From positions 221,530-285,529 of the forward strand of contig NZ_AUHT01000008.1 in NCBI RefSeq assembly GCF_000423325.1: 64,000 nt of DNA. The letters are read 5' to 3'. Shown here piece after piece: positions 8,829 to 18,831 of the stretch. Origin of the DNA: Lysobacter defluvii IMMIB APB-9 = DSM 18482. GTDB lineage: Bacteria; Pseudomonadota; Gammaproteobacteria; Xanthomonadales; Xanthomonadaceae. The notes below the pieces were generated by a model. That model saw nothing but the letters and a program-made list of their open reading frames with translations. It made no database searches and was not told where the DNA came from. Position 1 is the first letter of the stretch; every line of letters starts with the position of its first letter. Both the position numbers and the translations under genes were made by a program.

Positions 8829-11495
8829 CTACGGGAACGCGAGGCAGGTCGACGGCCCGGGGGCAGCCAGGCATTGCGACACTGGCTCAAGCGTGGAAAA
8901 GGCGCTCATGCTGCTTTCCAGTGCAGCGAGGCCCTCCGTATCACCCGCGGAATGCGCTGCCAGCACGGACAGCATCCACGGCCTCATCCATTCGCGATGA
9001 TTCTCTTCTGGCATGTGACGGGTGCGCAGCGTTTCCAGCAGCGCGACAGCAGTGCCCGGGTCCTGTTCCTCCAGAAGCAACTCGGCCTTGGCCAGCATCC
9101 AGCCGGACGGCATGGATTCCGCGGTTTCGGTGGGGGGACAGGAGTCCAGCACCCGCCGCGCAGCGTCGGGACCCGCCCGTCTCAGCTCCACCGACGCGCG
9201 AAGCCCGCACGACGTGATTGCGTCGGAGTGCCCGCTGCGGCCATTGGTCGCGAGAATCTCCTCGCTGCTGCCGGTCGCCTGCAGGGCTTGCGTGTAACGG
9301 CCAAGGACAGCGGCGGAATAGGCGAGGCCTGTCCAGCAGCGCTCATTTGAAAGGTGCATGTCGCCGGATTCCCGCAACAGCGAACTGCCCTTCTCGAAAA
9401 CTTCCAGGGCCTCCTCGTGGCGGCCCTGCTGTTGCAGCACCAAGCCGAGATTGCAGCGCGTCGTCGCCTGGAACATCAGGGGGTTCTGCAGAGTACGGTC
9501 GGCGACCGCGACTGCGTCACGCGCCAGCTGTTCCGCGCGTTCCAGCATCCCGAGGGCGCGGAATGTGTGGGTGACGTCCGTCAGTGTGTGCGCGAGCCCT
9601 CCGCTGTCCGGCCGGTAGATCAGTTCCGCGATGCGCAGCCGCTCCTCCTGGATGGGCAGGCGCAGCCGTGGGTCATGTTCCGGACCCGAAAGGGCGATCG
9701 ACAGGCCGTTCAGTGCATTGATGTGCCGGACCGTGTCCTTCAGCTCGCCAGCCTCGATCTCCGCGATGAGGGAGTGGAAGATCCGCGCTGCTTCTTCCCT
9801 GTCGGAGTAGAGGTACGCCTCACCCAGGGAGAGGAGTGCGCGCGTGCGCTCGGTGGGCGGCGCGTCCCACAGGTCGTTGAGAGCCACCGACTCGCGGGCG
9901 TGCATCAGCATGTCCTCGAGGCGACCCTGGCGCTTTGCGTGCCGAACGAGCTCCCAATGGACGCGCGAAAGCTCCCCGGCGGCCGAGTCCCGGTACGGCT
10001 GCAGGAGCGCCAGCGCGTCCTGCAGGTCGGCCAGGGAGCGATCGTGGTCACCCAGGTTGTAGCGGACGATGCCGGTCAGCAACAGCACCTCGGCCGCGAT
10101 CAACGGTTCTGGCTGCACGGCGCCGTGGTACTCCCCGCGTGCTCCCTCCGCGGCGGCATCGATCACGTCGGTGACCCGGGCGAGTCCTCCATCCTCGCCG
10201 CGGACGGTGATCATCATGCTGCCCAGGAAGTCGCGCACGGCCTCCGCCCGATGTGCCCGGACGCTCGCCTTTTCCGCCTCCTCCCGCGCCATCGCCGCCT
10301 GGCGCTCGGCCAGTTCCGCCTGGTGGCGCGCCTCGTCCGCCTGCCACAGAGTCGCCCCGACGCCTCCGGCGAGGCTGGCGACGAGCAACGCCGCAGCGCC
10401 GACGCCTGCCTTGTTGCGTGCAACGAACTTGCGGGCGCGATAGACCAGTCGCGGCTTCTCTGCGAGAACCGGCTGGCCGTCGAGCCAGCGCCGCAGGTCG
10501 AGCGCGAATGCCTCGACGGACTCGTAGCGGCGTTCCGGTTCCTCTGCCAGCGCCTTCAGCAGGACCAGGTCGAGGTCATTCTTCAGGGGAGCATAGTGGC
10601 GGTGATAGGCGTCTGCAGTGCTGCGTACCAGCACTGATGGGCGCGTAGTGTTGGTGCCCGTGGTCGTGGTCCCCGGCGTGCGGCCGGTCAGCAGCCGGTG
10701 CAGCAGTGCGCCCAGCCCATATACGTCGATCGCGGTGGTGGGCGGGTCACCCCTCAACTGCTCGGGCGCCGCATACCCGGGGGTGAGCGCGCGCCACTGG
10801 GTGCGCGTGCGCTCGGCCGGCACGTCGGCGAACTGGCCGATGCCGAAGTCGAGCAGGTGCACGTTGCCGTCCGTGTCGACCAGTACGTTGGACGGCTTCA
10901 GGTCGCGGTGGATCACCAGGTTGCGGTGCGCGTACGCCACCGCGGCGCACACCTGCAGGTACAGCTGCACGATCGCGCGTGCATCCAGGCCGCGGGCCTG
11001 GCACCACTGGTCGATGCGTTCGCCTTCCACCAGCGGCATGGCGAGCCAGCAGGTGCCGTCGTCAGCGACGCCGGAGTCGATCAGGCGGGTGATGTTGGGG
11101 TGGCCCAGGCGGGCGAGGATCCCGGCCTCGCGCTGGAAGCGCTCGCGCCCGCCGGCGCCCAGGGCCGCCAGTGTCAGGACCTTCACCGCGGCACGCTGGC
11201 TCGCCATGCCCTGCTCGCGCCGCGCCAGGTAGACCACTGCCATGCCGCCGCGGCCGAGTTCGGACTCCAACGTCCAGTCGCCCAGGCTCCGGCCGGCCAG
11301 GTCGCCGGCGGCGCTGTCCAGTGCGTTGCCGGTGCGTTCGTGCGCGCGGATCAGTTGCTGCACCCGGCGGCGGACCGCGTCGGGCATGTCCTGCGCCGCC
11401 AGCCAGGCTTCCCGGTCGGGTTCCGCCTGGTCCAGCCACTGGTCGAACAGCGCATCCGCCGCGCGCCACTCCTCCAGCTGCTCCACGTCCATCAT
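8829..11495 (-). CDS. Membrane Ser/Thr protein kinase with C-terminal TPR-like region
   Basis: 888-aa Hanks-type kinase. Visible motifs: glycine loop GRGGMAVVY (81-89), Lys105 in AAVKVL, catalytic HRDLKPSN near 193-200, DFG soon after, and APEQL in the P+1 region. A single hydrophobic segment near 365-385 follows a basic stretch, then a coiled region of Ala/Glu repeats. About 450 residues with helical, TPR-like character would lie outside the cytoplasm. Its ATG overlaps the sigma-factor stop by 4 nt (ATGA), so the two are translated together. Pairs of this kind occur in the ECF43-type sigma group, where the kinase activates the sigma factor; in Xanthomonas citri such a pair controls type VI secretion (recalled from literature). 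The target here is unknown. Confidence 0.9.
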   Translation of the reverse strand: MMDVEQLEEWRAADALFDQWLDQAEPDREAWLAAQDMPDAVRRRVQQLIRAHERTGNALDSAAGDLAGRSLGDWTLESELGRGGMAVVYLARREQGMASQRAAVKVLTLAALGAGGRERFQREAGILARLGHPNITRLIDSGVADDGTCWLAMPLVEGERIDQWCQARGLDARAIVQLYLQVCAAVAYAHRNLVIHRDLKPSNVLVDTDGNVHLLDFGIGQFADVPAERTRTQWRALTPGYAAPEQLRGDPPTTAIDVYGLGALLHRLLTGRTPGTTTTGTNTTRPSVLVRSTADAYHRHYAPLKNDLDLVLLKALAEEPERRYESVEAFALDLRRWLDGQPVLAEKPRLVYRARKFVARNKAGVGAAALLVASLAGGVGATLWQADEARHQAELAERQAAMAREEAEKASVRAHRAEAVRDFLGSMMITVRGEDGGLARVTDVIDAAAEGARGEYHGAVQPEPLIAAEVLLLTGIVRYNLGDHDRSLADLQDALALLQPYRDSAAGELSRVHWELVRHAKRQGRLEDMLMHARESVALNDLWDAPPTERTRALLSLGEAYLYSDREEAARIFHSLIAEIEAGELKDTVRHINALNGLSIALSGPEHDPRLRLPIQEERLRIAELIYRPDSGGLAHTLTDVTHTFRALGMLERAEQLARDAVAVADRTLQNPLMFQATTRCNLGLVLQQQGRHEEALEVFEKGSSLLRESGDMHLSNERCWTGLAYSAAVLGRYTQALQATGSSEEILATNGRSGHSDAITSCGLRASVELRRAGPDAARRVLDSCPPTETAESMPSGWMLAKAELLLEEQDPGTAVALLETLRTRHMPEENHREWMRPWMLSVLAAHSAGDTEGLAALESSMSAFSTLEPVSQCLAAPGPSTCLAFP

Positions 11496-12055
11496 GTCCC
11501 GCCCTCCTCGAACATGGCCTGCAGGAATGCGCGGGCGCGCTCCCACTCGCGGTACACGGTGCGCTCGGAGACATCGAGCAGGCCCGCGATCTCGCTGAAC
11601 TCCATGCCGCCGAAGCAGCGCAGCTCGACGACGTGCCGCCTCTGCGGACTGATGGCCTCCAGTGCCTGCAGCCCCTCGTCGAGCGCCAGGACGTTGGTCA
11701 GCCCGGGCGCGCCGTCGGGGATCTGCTCGTCCAGGCTGATCATCACCTGGTCGCCGCCGCGCTTGCAGGCGGAGCGGGCGCGGGCATGTTCGACCAGGAT
11801 CCAGCGCATCGCCTTGGCCGACGCGGCAAAGAAGTGCTGGCGGTCATTTAGTTGGAGCTGCCGGCCCTGGCTGATGCGCAGGTAGAGCTCGTGCACCAGC
11901 ACCGTGGGCGTGAGCGTCGCCTCGCCGCCGCGCAGGCGGCTGCTCGCCAGGCGCACCAGCTCCGGATAAAGCGCTTCGAACACCGCGCCCAGCCGGTCGG
12001 GCCCGCCTTCGCGGGCGAGCACGAGCAGTCGCGTGATTTCTTCCGTTTCGGCCAT
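11492..12055 (-). CDS. ECF-like RNA polymerase sigma factor paired with Ser/Thr kinase
   Basis: 187-aa sigma factor of the Sigma70_ECF (PF07638-like) type. Region 2 runs about residues 15-90 (LYPELVRLASSRLRGG to AMRWILVEHARAR). Region 4 is at about 130-180, with a helix-turn-helix around FSEIAGLLDVSERTVYREW. No anti-sigma gene is adjacent; instead the next gene, overlapping by 4 nt, is a transmembrane Ser/Thr kinase. That supports phosphorylation-dependent activation as in ECF43-type systems. The downstream adhesin is a possible regulon member, but this is only positional inference. Confidence 0.9.
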   Translation of the reverse strand: MAETEEITRLLVLAREGGPDRLGAVFEALYPELVRLASSRLRGGEATLTPTVLVHELYLRISQGRQLQLNDRQHFFAASAKAMRWILVEHARARSACKRGGDQVMISLDEQIPDGAPGLTNVLALDEGLQALEAISPQRRHVVELRCFGGMEFSEIAGLLDVSERTVYREWERARAFLQAMFEEGGT

Positions 12056-12153
12056 CCGTGCCGCCCCCGCGCCCCCCGGGGGCGCCCCCGCGGACAGTGT
12101 GCCTGCGGTTTACGCGAAACGACACCTCATGCGGACACGCGCGTCCGGCGGGA

Positions 12154-13479
12154 TCACGCCTCCGGCTTCCCGGCCGGGGGCGGGCGCTTCCCGTCGGGCG
12201 ACGTCCGCGGCTCCTCCACGCCCGCCGCGGGATAGTCGACCGTGGGATCCGCCGTCAGCACCGCATCGACCTCGTCCAGCATGGCCTGGCGCAGCTCCGC
12301 GTCGGGCAGCACCGAGTCGCGGGCGATCCGCCGGACCTCGGCGGCGTGCTCCTCATTGAACGCCCGTGCCGGGTCCAGGCGGCGCCGGGCCAACCGGTGC
12401 AGCCGGTGCCTGCGCTCGATTTCCGCCGCGATGCGCTTGCGCCGCTTCAGCCAGCCCACGCCCATGACCACGATCAGCACCAGTCCCAGGTAGCCCAGCG
12501 CCGGGTACACGTAGGACACCAGGTCTCGGAAGCCGACGAAGCTCAGGGCGAAGCCGACCAGCACGGTGGCCACGTAGACCGCCCGGAACCGCTCCGGGCG
12601 ATCGCGGGTCAGGCGCTTTCCCAGGGCATAGAACATCCCCAGCGCGGTGTTGAAGATCATCCCGAAGATGACCACCGACATCACCACGCCGAGGAAGGGG
12701 TGCACGCCGTTGACCAGCGTCAGCATCGGCAGTTCGTCGTCGCCGACGGTGCCGACCTGCAGGTACAGCGCGACCACCGCGAGCACCAGCAGTGCCAGGT
12801 ACATGCCCCCGCCGATCAGCCCGCCGAGTCCGGCGGTGCGGGTGTCGAGCATGTTCCCGCCGATGACGATGGTCATCGAGACCGCGGTGATCGCGGTCAG
12901 GCCGAGGTAGTTGAGCGCGCCCACCCACCAGTTCGGCAGGCTGGTCTGCACTTGTCGTGCCGCCAGGTCGAGCGCCGCCACGTCGTAGTCCGAGGTCAGC
13001 AGGGTCCAGGCGGATATCCCCACCATGAAGATGATGATGAACGGGGTGATCGCTCCGATGATGGCCGACACCCGGTTGACGTCGAACATGCCCGCCACCA
13101 GCACCGCGGCCAGGGTCAGGCCCGCGCCGACCCACACCGGCCAGTCGAACTGCTGCGCCATGTTCGCGCCGCCCCCGGCGAACATCACGAAGCCGATCGA
13201 GAACAGGGTGATGATGGTCGTGGCGTCCAGGAACCAGGCCACCCAGGGATTGCTGACCCGGCGGAACACCACGGTGTGTTCCTTGGCCAGCAGGTAGCTG
13301 CCCAGCTGCAGCGCGGCGATGCCGCTGACGATCATCAGGACCGATGCGATCACCGCGCCGATCACGCCGCGGATGCCGAAGGCCACGAAGAACTGCAGCA
13401 TCTCCTGGCCGGAGGCGAACCCCGCCCCCACGATCAGGCCGATGAAGGCCATGCCGATTCCGACCGCGCGCTTGAGCAC
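12154..13479 (-). CDS. YkvI-family multi-pass membrane transporter-like protein
   Basis: 441-aa integral membrane protein with about ten hydrophobic helices, starting MGFIG-like (GMAFIGLIVGAGFASGQE), as in the YkvI group of the amino acid-polyamine-cation transporter fold. The last ~80 residues are charged and cytoplasmic, rich in Arg then Pro. The substrate is unknown. The start is a GTG at 13479, chosen because GGAGG lies 6 nt before it and the following segment is the first membrane helix. It reads away from glnE, with a 260-nt spacer between them. Confidence 0.75.
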   Translation of the reverse strand: MLKRAVGIGMAFIGLIVGAGFASGQEMLQFFVAFGIRGVIGAVIASVLMIVSGIAALQLGSYLLAKEHTVVFRRVSNPWVAWFLDATTIITLFSIGFVMFAGGGANMAQQFDWPVWVGAGLTLAAVLVAGMFDVNRVSAIIGAITPFIIIFMVGISAWTLLTSDYDVAALDLAARQVQTSLPNWWVGALNYLGLTAITAVSMTIVIGGNMLDTRTAGLGGLIGGGMYLALLVLAVVALYLQVGTVGDDELPMLTLVNGVHPFLGVVMSVVIFGMIFNTALGMFYALGKRLTRDRPERFRAVYVATVLVGFALSFVGFRDLVSYVYPALGYLGLVLIVVMGVGWLKRRKRIAAEIERRHRLHRLARRRLDPARAFNEEHAAEVRRIARDSVLPDAELRQAMLDEVDAVLTADPTVDYPAAGVEEPRTSPDGKRPPPAGKPEA

Positions 13480-13668
13480 CGATGCCTCCGTGGATGATTG
13501 CCGTGGACCGCGAGCAGCGTGCAGGTAGCGGCGGCACGGCACGGTGTACGCGGGTCGCGCCGTGGAGCACATTCCTGACCCCAGCGGTACAGTTGTGCAC
13601 TGCAGCGTGCATCTCTACTTACGTTTCGTTCACGATCGACCCGCATCCCGACGTGGGGGAGGGAGCAG

Positions 13669-13704
13669 GCCCGCCGACCGGTTTCGACCGCGGCGGGCTT
13701 TTTA
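13669..13704 (+). terminator. Orphan Rho-independent terminator upstream of glnE
   Basis: Stem GCCCGCCG (13669-13676) with CGGCGGGC (13691-13698), 14-nt loop, then TTTTTATTT. It would end a plus-strand transcript, but the only gene to the left reads the other way. The spacer 13480-13668 may hold a small RNA or an attenuated glnE leader; I see no convincing promoter there. Confidence 0.7.
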
Positions 13705-13725
13705 TTTGTCCGCCGCGGCCCGTGC

Positions 13726-13731
13726 GATGAT
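13726..13731 (+). promoter_or_regulatory. Possible -10 element for leaderless glnE
   Basis: GATGAT, 8 nt before the glnE ATG. A weak match, listed because spacing agrees with other genes in this window. Confidence 0.25.
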
Positions 13732-13739
13732 CCGGCGCG

Positions 13740-16595
13740 ATGAGCGCAACGCCCGATCCGCAGCTGCAATCGCTCGTGGAGCGCAGCCTGGCCCGCCTCG
13801 GCGCCGCGGCCGGCGGGCCGGTTGACGACCCGCGCCTGCGGCGTGTCGTGGCGGCGAGCGACTTCGCCGCCGACACCCTGGAGCGCCAGCCGGACCTGCT
13901 TCGCCACCTGCTCGAGTCCGACGGGCCGCTCCCCATCCCGGCGCCGGTACTGGACCCGGACCAGCCGGCGGAGTGGCCGGCGGTGCTACGCCGCTACCGT
14001 GCCGCCGAGTCCACCCGCCTGGCCTGGCGCGACATCATCGGCCTGGACGACGTCGAAACCACGCTGGCGGGCAGCACCGTGCTGGCGGAGCAATGCTTGG
14101 CGCTGGCGCTGGAGGCCTGCGAGCGCGACTTCGCCACCCGCCACGGCTGGATGCGCACCACCGGCGGGGAGGTGCGGCGCCTGATCGTCTTCGCCCTGGG
14201 CAAGCTCGGCGGCGGGGAGCTCAACTTCAGCTCCGACATCGACCTGGTCTACGGCTACGACTCCGACGACCTGGCCGAGGCCAGCGACGGCCCGCGTCCG
14301 CTGGCGGCCGAACCGTACTTCTCGCGCCTGGGCCAGCAGCTCGCCCGGCTGCTCGGCGAGCACACCGCCGACGGGTTCTGCCACCGCGTCGACCTGCGCC
14401 TGCGCCCCTACGGCAGCGCCGGCCGCAGTGCTTGGTCGCTCGCCTCGATGGAGCTGTACTTCCAGCAGGAAGGCCGGGACTGGGAGCGCTATGCCTGGCA
14501 GAAGGCGCGCCCCGTCGCGGGCGACCTGGACGGGGGCGCGGCATTCCTGGAAGTGCTGCGCCCCTTCGTCTACCGCCGCTACCTGGACTTCGGAGCCCTG
14601 GAAGGGCTGCGCGACATGAAGGCCGCGGTCAGCGCCGAGGTCGCCCGGCGTGAACTGGCCGACGACATCAAGCGGGGCCCGGGCGGGATCCGCGAGATCG
14701 AGTTCCTGGTCCAGGCGCTGCAGCTGATCCGCGGCGGGCGCGAGCCGGCCCTGCGTCGTCGCGGCGTGCTGCCGGCGCTGGCGGCATTGCGGCAGGCCCG
14801 CCACCTGGAGGAGGAGGCGGCACAGGCGCTCGGCTCGGCCTACCGGTTCCTGCGCAGGCTCGAGAACCGCCTGCAGATGCTGCGCGACGACCAGGTGCAT
14901 GCGCTCCCGGACGACCCGCTGGACCAGGCGCGCATCGCCTGTGGCCTCGGCTACCCGGACTGGGAGACGCTGCGGGCGGCACTCGACCAGCATCGCGAGC
15001 AGGTCACGGCGGAGTTCGCCGCCCTGCTGGGCGGGCGCGAGCAGGGCCAGGCCCCGGCCGCGCTGGCGGTCTACTGGCGCGCGCTGCCGGAAGCCGGCAG
15101 CCCCGGCGAGCTGGCGGCGGCGGGATTCGACGAGCCGGAGGCGGCCGATGCGCTGCTGCGCGACTTCGCCCGCGGTCCCGCGGTGAAGGCTCTGTCGGAC
15201 GCAAGCCGCGCCCGGCTGGATCGCGTGCTGCCCGCACTGCTGCAGGGGGCGGCCGACTCCGGGCAGGCGCTGCTCGCGCTCCGCCGGTTGCTGGCGATGC
15301 TGCAGAACATCCTGCGCCGCAGCGCCTACCTGGCGTTGCTGGACGAGCAGCCGGATGCGCTGGAGCGGGTGGTCGACGTGGTGGCGCACAGTGCCCTGCT
15401 CGCCGAGCGGCTGGCCGCCCATCCGCTGTTGCTCGATGAACTGCTCGACAGCCGCGTGTCCGGGCCGCTGCCCGACCGCGAGGAGATGCGCAAGGCCTGC
15501 GAACGCGCCGGCCGCGGCGTCGACGACGATGTCGAGAAGGTGCTCCAGGCGCTCAACGAGACCCGCCAGGCGTTGGGGTTCCGCATCGCCATGGCCCTGC
15601 GCGATGGCCGCCAGGGCGCGGTGGAGACCTCCCACCAGCTGGCCTGGCTGGCCGACGGGGTGGTGGACCGGGTGCTGGCGCTCGCCTGGCGGGAGCTGGA
15701 GGCCGCACACGGCACGATCGCGCAGGCCCGGTTCGCGGTGCTCGGCTACGGCAGCCTCGGCGCTGCGGAGCTGGGCTTCGGGTCCGACCTGGACCTGGTC
15801 TTCCTCTATGACGCGCCGGAGGGCGCCGCGTCCGACGGGTCGCGTCCGCTGGAGGCGCAGCGCTGGTTCGCCCGCCTGGCGCAGAAGCTGGTGGCGCTAC
15901 TGGGCACTCCGTCCGCCGCCGGCAACCTGTACGAGGTCGATGTGCGCCTGCGCCCGGACGGTGCCACGGGGCTGCTGGTGTCCTCGCTGGCCAGCTACGC
16001 CGACTACCAGGCCAAGCGCGCGTGGACCTGGGAGCACCAGGCCCTGGTCCGCGCCCGCGGGGTCGCCGGGGATGCGTCGCTGCGCGCGGACTTCGAGCAG
16101 ATCCGCGCCGGGATCCTGTCGCGCACGCGCGACCCGGGACAGGTCGCCACCGAGGTCGGGAACATGCGCGAACGGGTGCGCGGCGAGTTGGACCGGAGCG
16201 ACCGCCCAGGCACGCCGGAAGGGCGATTCGACCTGAAGCACGGGCGCGGCGGGCTGGTGGACCTGGAGTTCGCCCTGCAGGCGCAGGTGCTGCTCCACGC
16301 GGGGCGCCATCGCGGGCTGCTGGTGCCCCGCGACAGCGCCGGGCTGCTGGCCGCCTGCGTGGGCGAAGGCCTGCTGGGCCCGGATGCCGGGGAGCAGCTG
16401 CGACAGGCCCACGCCACCCTCCTGCACCGCGCGCTGGAGTGCTCGCTCGATCGCAGGACCCGCGTCATCGTTCCCGATGCGGACGTCGCCGCGGCTCGCG
16501 AACTAGTCGAGCAGGCACTGGCCTCGGGGCCGCTCAGGCTCCAAGCCGCCGCTTCACCTCCGCCGCCACCCGCGCCGTCTCCCGCAGCGGGGTGA
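13740..16595 (+). CDS. glnE: Bifunctional glutamine synthetase adenylyltransferase/adenylyl-removing enzyme
   Basis: 951-aa regulator of nitrogen assimilation that adenylylates and deadenylylates glutamine synthetase in response to PII and glutamine. Two nucleotidyltransferase domains are visible: the N-terminal adenylyl removase, with [15 protein letters not shown] near 160-175, and the C-terminal adenylyltransferase, with [15 protein letters not shown] near 677-691. Each is followed by a helical GlnD-PII-uridylyltransferase-like region. Length is normal for the family (~940-980). The C-terminal tail is Ala/Pro-rich and overlaps the convergent ELM1 gene by 62 nt. The ATG at 13740 has no ribosome site; a weak -10-like hexamer 8 nt upstream would fit a leaderless start. 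Confidence 0.96.
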   Translation: MSATPDPQLQSLVERSLARLGAAAGGPVDDPRLRRVVAASDFAADTLERQPDLLRHLLESDGPLPIPAPVLDPDQPAEWPAVLRRYRAAESTRLAWRDIIGLDDVETTLAGSTVLAEQCLALALEACERDFATRHGWMRTTGGEVRRLIVFALGKLGGGELNFSSDIDLVYGYDSDDLAEASDGPRPLAAEPYFSRLGQQLARLLGEHTADGFCHRVDLRLRPYGSAGRSAWSLASMELYFQQEGRDWERYAWQKARPVAGDLDGGAAFLEVLRPFVYRRYLDFGALEGLRDMKAAVSAEVARRELADDIKRGPGGIREIEFLVQALQLIRGGREPALRRRGVLPALAALRQARHLEEEAAQALGSAYRFLRRLENRLQMLRDDQVHALPDDPLDQARIACGLGYPDWETLRAALDQHREQVTAEFAALLGGREQGQAPAALAVYWRALPEAGSPGELAAAGFDEPEAADALLRDFARGPAVKALSDASRARLDRVLPALLQGAADSGQALLALRRLLAMLQNILRRSAYLALLDEQPDALERVVDVVAHSALLAERLAAHPLLLDELLDSRVSGPLPDREEMRKACERAGRGVDDDVEKVLQALNETRQALGFRIAMALRDGRQGAVETSHQLAWLADGVVDRVLALAWRELEAAHGTIAQARFAVLGYGSLGAAELGFGSDLDLVFLYDAPEGAASDGSRPLEAQRWFARLAQKLVALLGTPSAAGNLYEVDVRLRPDGATGLLVSSLASYADYQAKRAWTWEHQALVRARGVAGDASLRADFEQIRAGILSRTRDPGQVATEVGNMRERVRGELDRSDRPGTPEGRFDLKHGRGGLVDLEFALQAQVLLHAGRHRGLLVPRDSAGLLAACVGEGLLGPDAGEQLRQAHATLLHRALECSLDRRTRVIVPDADVAAARELVEQALASGPLRLQAAASPPPPPAPSPAAG

Positions 16596-17481
16596 CTGGG
16601 AACGACTCCATCCGCCCGTCCAGCGGCCGGGCCCGGCCCATCCCGAGCAGGCTGTCGATAAAGCGCCGGGGACGCCCGCCGACCCGGTCGACACCCGCGA
16701 TGTGGACCGGCACCGCGGTCGCGCAGGCCTCGGACAGCATGTTCACCGAGTCGCCGGTGCATACGATCCGGTCGGCATGGGCCAGCAGCCCGGGGTAGGG
16801 ATTCCCCCCGTCGGCGGGTCCGCTCCACACCAGGCTCTCATGGCCTGCCAGGCGCTTGCGCAGCTCGCCCGTGAATTCTGGCGGGGTGCGCCGCGAGGTT
16901 GTCGCCAGCACGCTGCCGCCTTCGTCCTCCAGGTGGCGGACCAGCACGTCCAGCGTGGCGTGCAGGAACGCGGTGTCCAGCCGGGCGTGGCCGCTGTTGC
17001 CACCCAGCAACAGGGCGGTGCGGGGCCGGGGCAGGGTGGCCAGGGCGGCGTAGTGCCCGGCCGCCTCGGCGAGCCAGGCGGAGTCGACCGGGTGCAGGCT
17101 GCCCAGCAGCCGGACCACGTTCGGTCCGTCCAGCCGGTCGTGCTCCGGCGCGACCACGAGGTCCCAATGGCGCGGATCCAGGCGCGGGTCGAGCAGCTGC
17201 ACCACCCGCGCACCGCGTGCCCGCAGCAGCCGTGTTGCGAGCGCGGACTGCCGGCCGCAGCCGATCGCCAGCCGCGGCGGGCGCGACAGGGCGTCGGCAA
17301 AGGACGGCCCGAACGCCCGGGCGGCCCCCGGCAGGCGGCGCGGCGCCACCCAGCTCCATGGCGTGCGCGGCTCCAGCCGCCAGTCCCGGATCGGACGACC
17401 CAGCGCCGCCGCAAGCGCGTGCGCCTGCCGCACGTTCCCTGCATTGCCGTCAGTGATGGTCCAAACAGGTGATCCGGGCAT
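16534..17481 (-). CDS. ELM1/GtrOC1-family putative nucleoside-diphosphate-sugar epimerase or glycosyltransferase-like protein
   Basis: 315-aa protein of the mitochondrial-fission-ELM1 / DUF1022 family. Recognised by [16 protein letters not shown] at the N-terminus, [13 protein letters not shown] in the middle and [17 protein letters not shown] towards the C-terminus, a GT-B-like nucleotide-sugar half. Bacterial members often sit near LPS and lipid A genes, and this one is about 2.4 kb from an LPS block, but its reaction is not established. Its stop lies inside the 3' end of glnE (62-nt antisense overlap). The start at 17481 is the first in frame after an intergenic gap. Confidence 0.8.
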   Translation of the reverse strand: MPGSPVWTITDGNAGNVRQAHALAAALGRPIRDWRLEPRTPWSWVAPRRLPGAARAFGPSFADALSRPPRLAIGCGRQSALATRLLRARGARVVQLLDPRLDPRHWDLVVAPEHDRLDGPNVVRLLGSLHPVDSAWLAEAAGHYAALATLPRPRTALLLGGNSGHARLDTAFLHATLDVLVRHLEDEGGSVLATTSRRTPPEFTGELRKRLAGHESLVWSGPADGGNPYPGLLAHADRIVCTGDSVNMLSEACATAVPVHIAGVDRVGGRPRRFIDSLLGMGRARPLDGRMESFPVTPLRETARVAAEVKRRLGA

Positions 17482-17599
17482 CTATTGTTCCGCCAGTGTC
17501 GGTAATGCGTTGCGGAGCGCCCCCTTGGCGCCCGTCATTGCGACCCTACACTTCCCAACCTCACCGCGGCATTCGCCCGGCAACCCACATGGAGACCAG

Positions 17600-18196
17600 A
17601 TGAACCCGCACACCGCCCTTGGCGACGCCACGCTCGACCAGCTCTTCCGCACTGCCCGGACCCATAACGTGCTCGGCGGCGAAGTCAGCGACGAGACCCT
17701 GCGCCAGCTGTACGACCTGCTGAAGTGGGGACCGACCAGCGCCAACATGAGCCCTGCGCGGTTCGTGTTCGTCCGCTCGCCGGAGGCCAAGGCGAAGCTG
17801 GAGCCGGCGCTGAGCGAAGGCAACCGCGAGAAGACCATGAAGGCCCCGGTCACCGTGATTGTCGGCCACGACCTGGACTTCGCCGCGAAGCTGCCGTTCC
17901 TTTTCCCGCATACCGATGCCCAGTCGTGGTTCGCCGGCGCCAACGACGCCGCCCTGGACCGCATCGGGCTGCAGAACTCCAGCCTGCAGGGCGCCTACCT
18001 GATCCTGGCCGCGCGCTCGCTGGGCCTGGATACCGGCCCGATGACCGGCTTCGACGCCCCGGCCGTCGATGCCGCGTTCTTCGCCGGCACCCGCGTACGG
18101 TCCAACCTGCTGGTCAACCTGGGCCACGGCGACGCCTCGGCCCTGTTCCCCCGTTCCCCGCGCCTGCCGTTCGACGAGGCCGCGCGGATCGTCTGA
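17600..18196 (+). CDS. RutE-like nitroreductase-family malonic semialdehyde reductase
   Basis: 198-aa FMN-dependent nitroreductase fold. Features: LFRTARTHN near the start, [22 protein letters not shown] (FMN-binding), and a C-terminal [13 protein letters not shown] that lines the flavin. Length and motifs match the RutE/HadB branch, which reduces malonic semialdehyde in uracil breakdown. No other rut genes are nearby, so the physiological substrate could be a different small carbonyl or a quinone. ATG at 17600 with GGAG 7 nt before it. First gene of a likely run with the YceI and pirin genes. Confidence 0.85.
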   Translation: MNPHTALGDATLDQLFRTARTHNVLGGEVSDETLRQLYDLLKWGPTSANMSPARFVFVRSPEAKAKLEPALSEGNREKTMKAPVTVIVGHDLDFAAKLPFLFPHTDAQSWFAGANDAALDRIGLQNSSLQGAYLILAARSLGLDTGPMTGFDAPAVDAAFFAGTRVRSNLLVNLGHGDASALFPRSPRLPFDEAARIV

Positions 18197-18235
18197 TCCC
18201 GTATCCAACGGGACCCGGACCCAAAGGAGATCACC

Positions 18236-18823
18236 ATGTACAAGAAGCTCATCCTCGCCGCCGCCGTTGCCGGCTTCGCCACCGCCGCCAGCGCGGAATC
18301 CATCACCTACACCATGGACCCCGCCCACACCCAGGTGGTCGCCCAGTGGAACCACTTCGGGTTCTCCAATCCGACCATCCACTTCGGCCAGGTCGACGGC
18401 ACCGTGACCTACGATCCGGAGAACGTCGAGGCCTCCTCGGTGCAGGTGACGATCCCGCTGTCCGGCATGGACTCGGGCGTGGAAGCGTTCAACGAGCACC
18501 TGCGCACGGCGGACTTCTTCGACATCGCCCAGCATCCGGAGGTCACCTTCCGCAGCACCTCGGTGAAGGCGCTGGGCGCCGACCGCATGCGCGTCACCGG
18601 CGACCTGACCATGCACGGCATCACCCGCCCCGTGGACCTGGCGGTGACCGTCAACGGCGTGGGCACCCATGCGATGACCGGCCAGCCGGCGGCGGGCTTC
18701 GATGCGGAGGCGACGATCCTGCGCAGCGACTTCGGCCTGGACATGTACGCGCCGACCGTCAGCGACGAGATCAAGCTGCGCATCACCACCGAGGCCACCG
18801 TCCCGGCGCCGGAAGGCGAGTAG
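18236..18823 (+). CDS. Periplasmic YceI-family protein
   Basis: 195-aa secreted lipocalin-like protein. Signal peptide MYKKLILAAAVAGFATAASA, cleaved after ASA. The mature domain starts with YTMDPAHTQVVAQWNHFGFSN and carries FRSTSVKALG and GDLTMHGITRPVDL, all diagnostic of YceI. The family binds isoprenoid-type lipids in a beta-barrel; its cellular role is uncertain. GGAG ribosome site 6 nt before the ATG. It sits 39 nt after the nitroreductase and 8 nt before the pirin gene, suggesting one transcript. Confidence 0.95.
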   Translation: MYKKLILAAAVAGFATAASAESITYTMDPAHTQVVAQWNHFGFSNPTIHFGQVDGTVTYDPENVEASSVQVTIPLSGMDSGVEAFNEHLRTADFFDIAQHPEVTFRSTSVKALGADRMRVTGDLTMHGITRPVDLAVTVNGVGTHAMTGQPAAGFDAEATILRSDFGLDMYAPTVSDEIKLRITTEATVPAPEGE

Positions 18824-18831
18824 GCGCAGCG

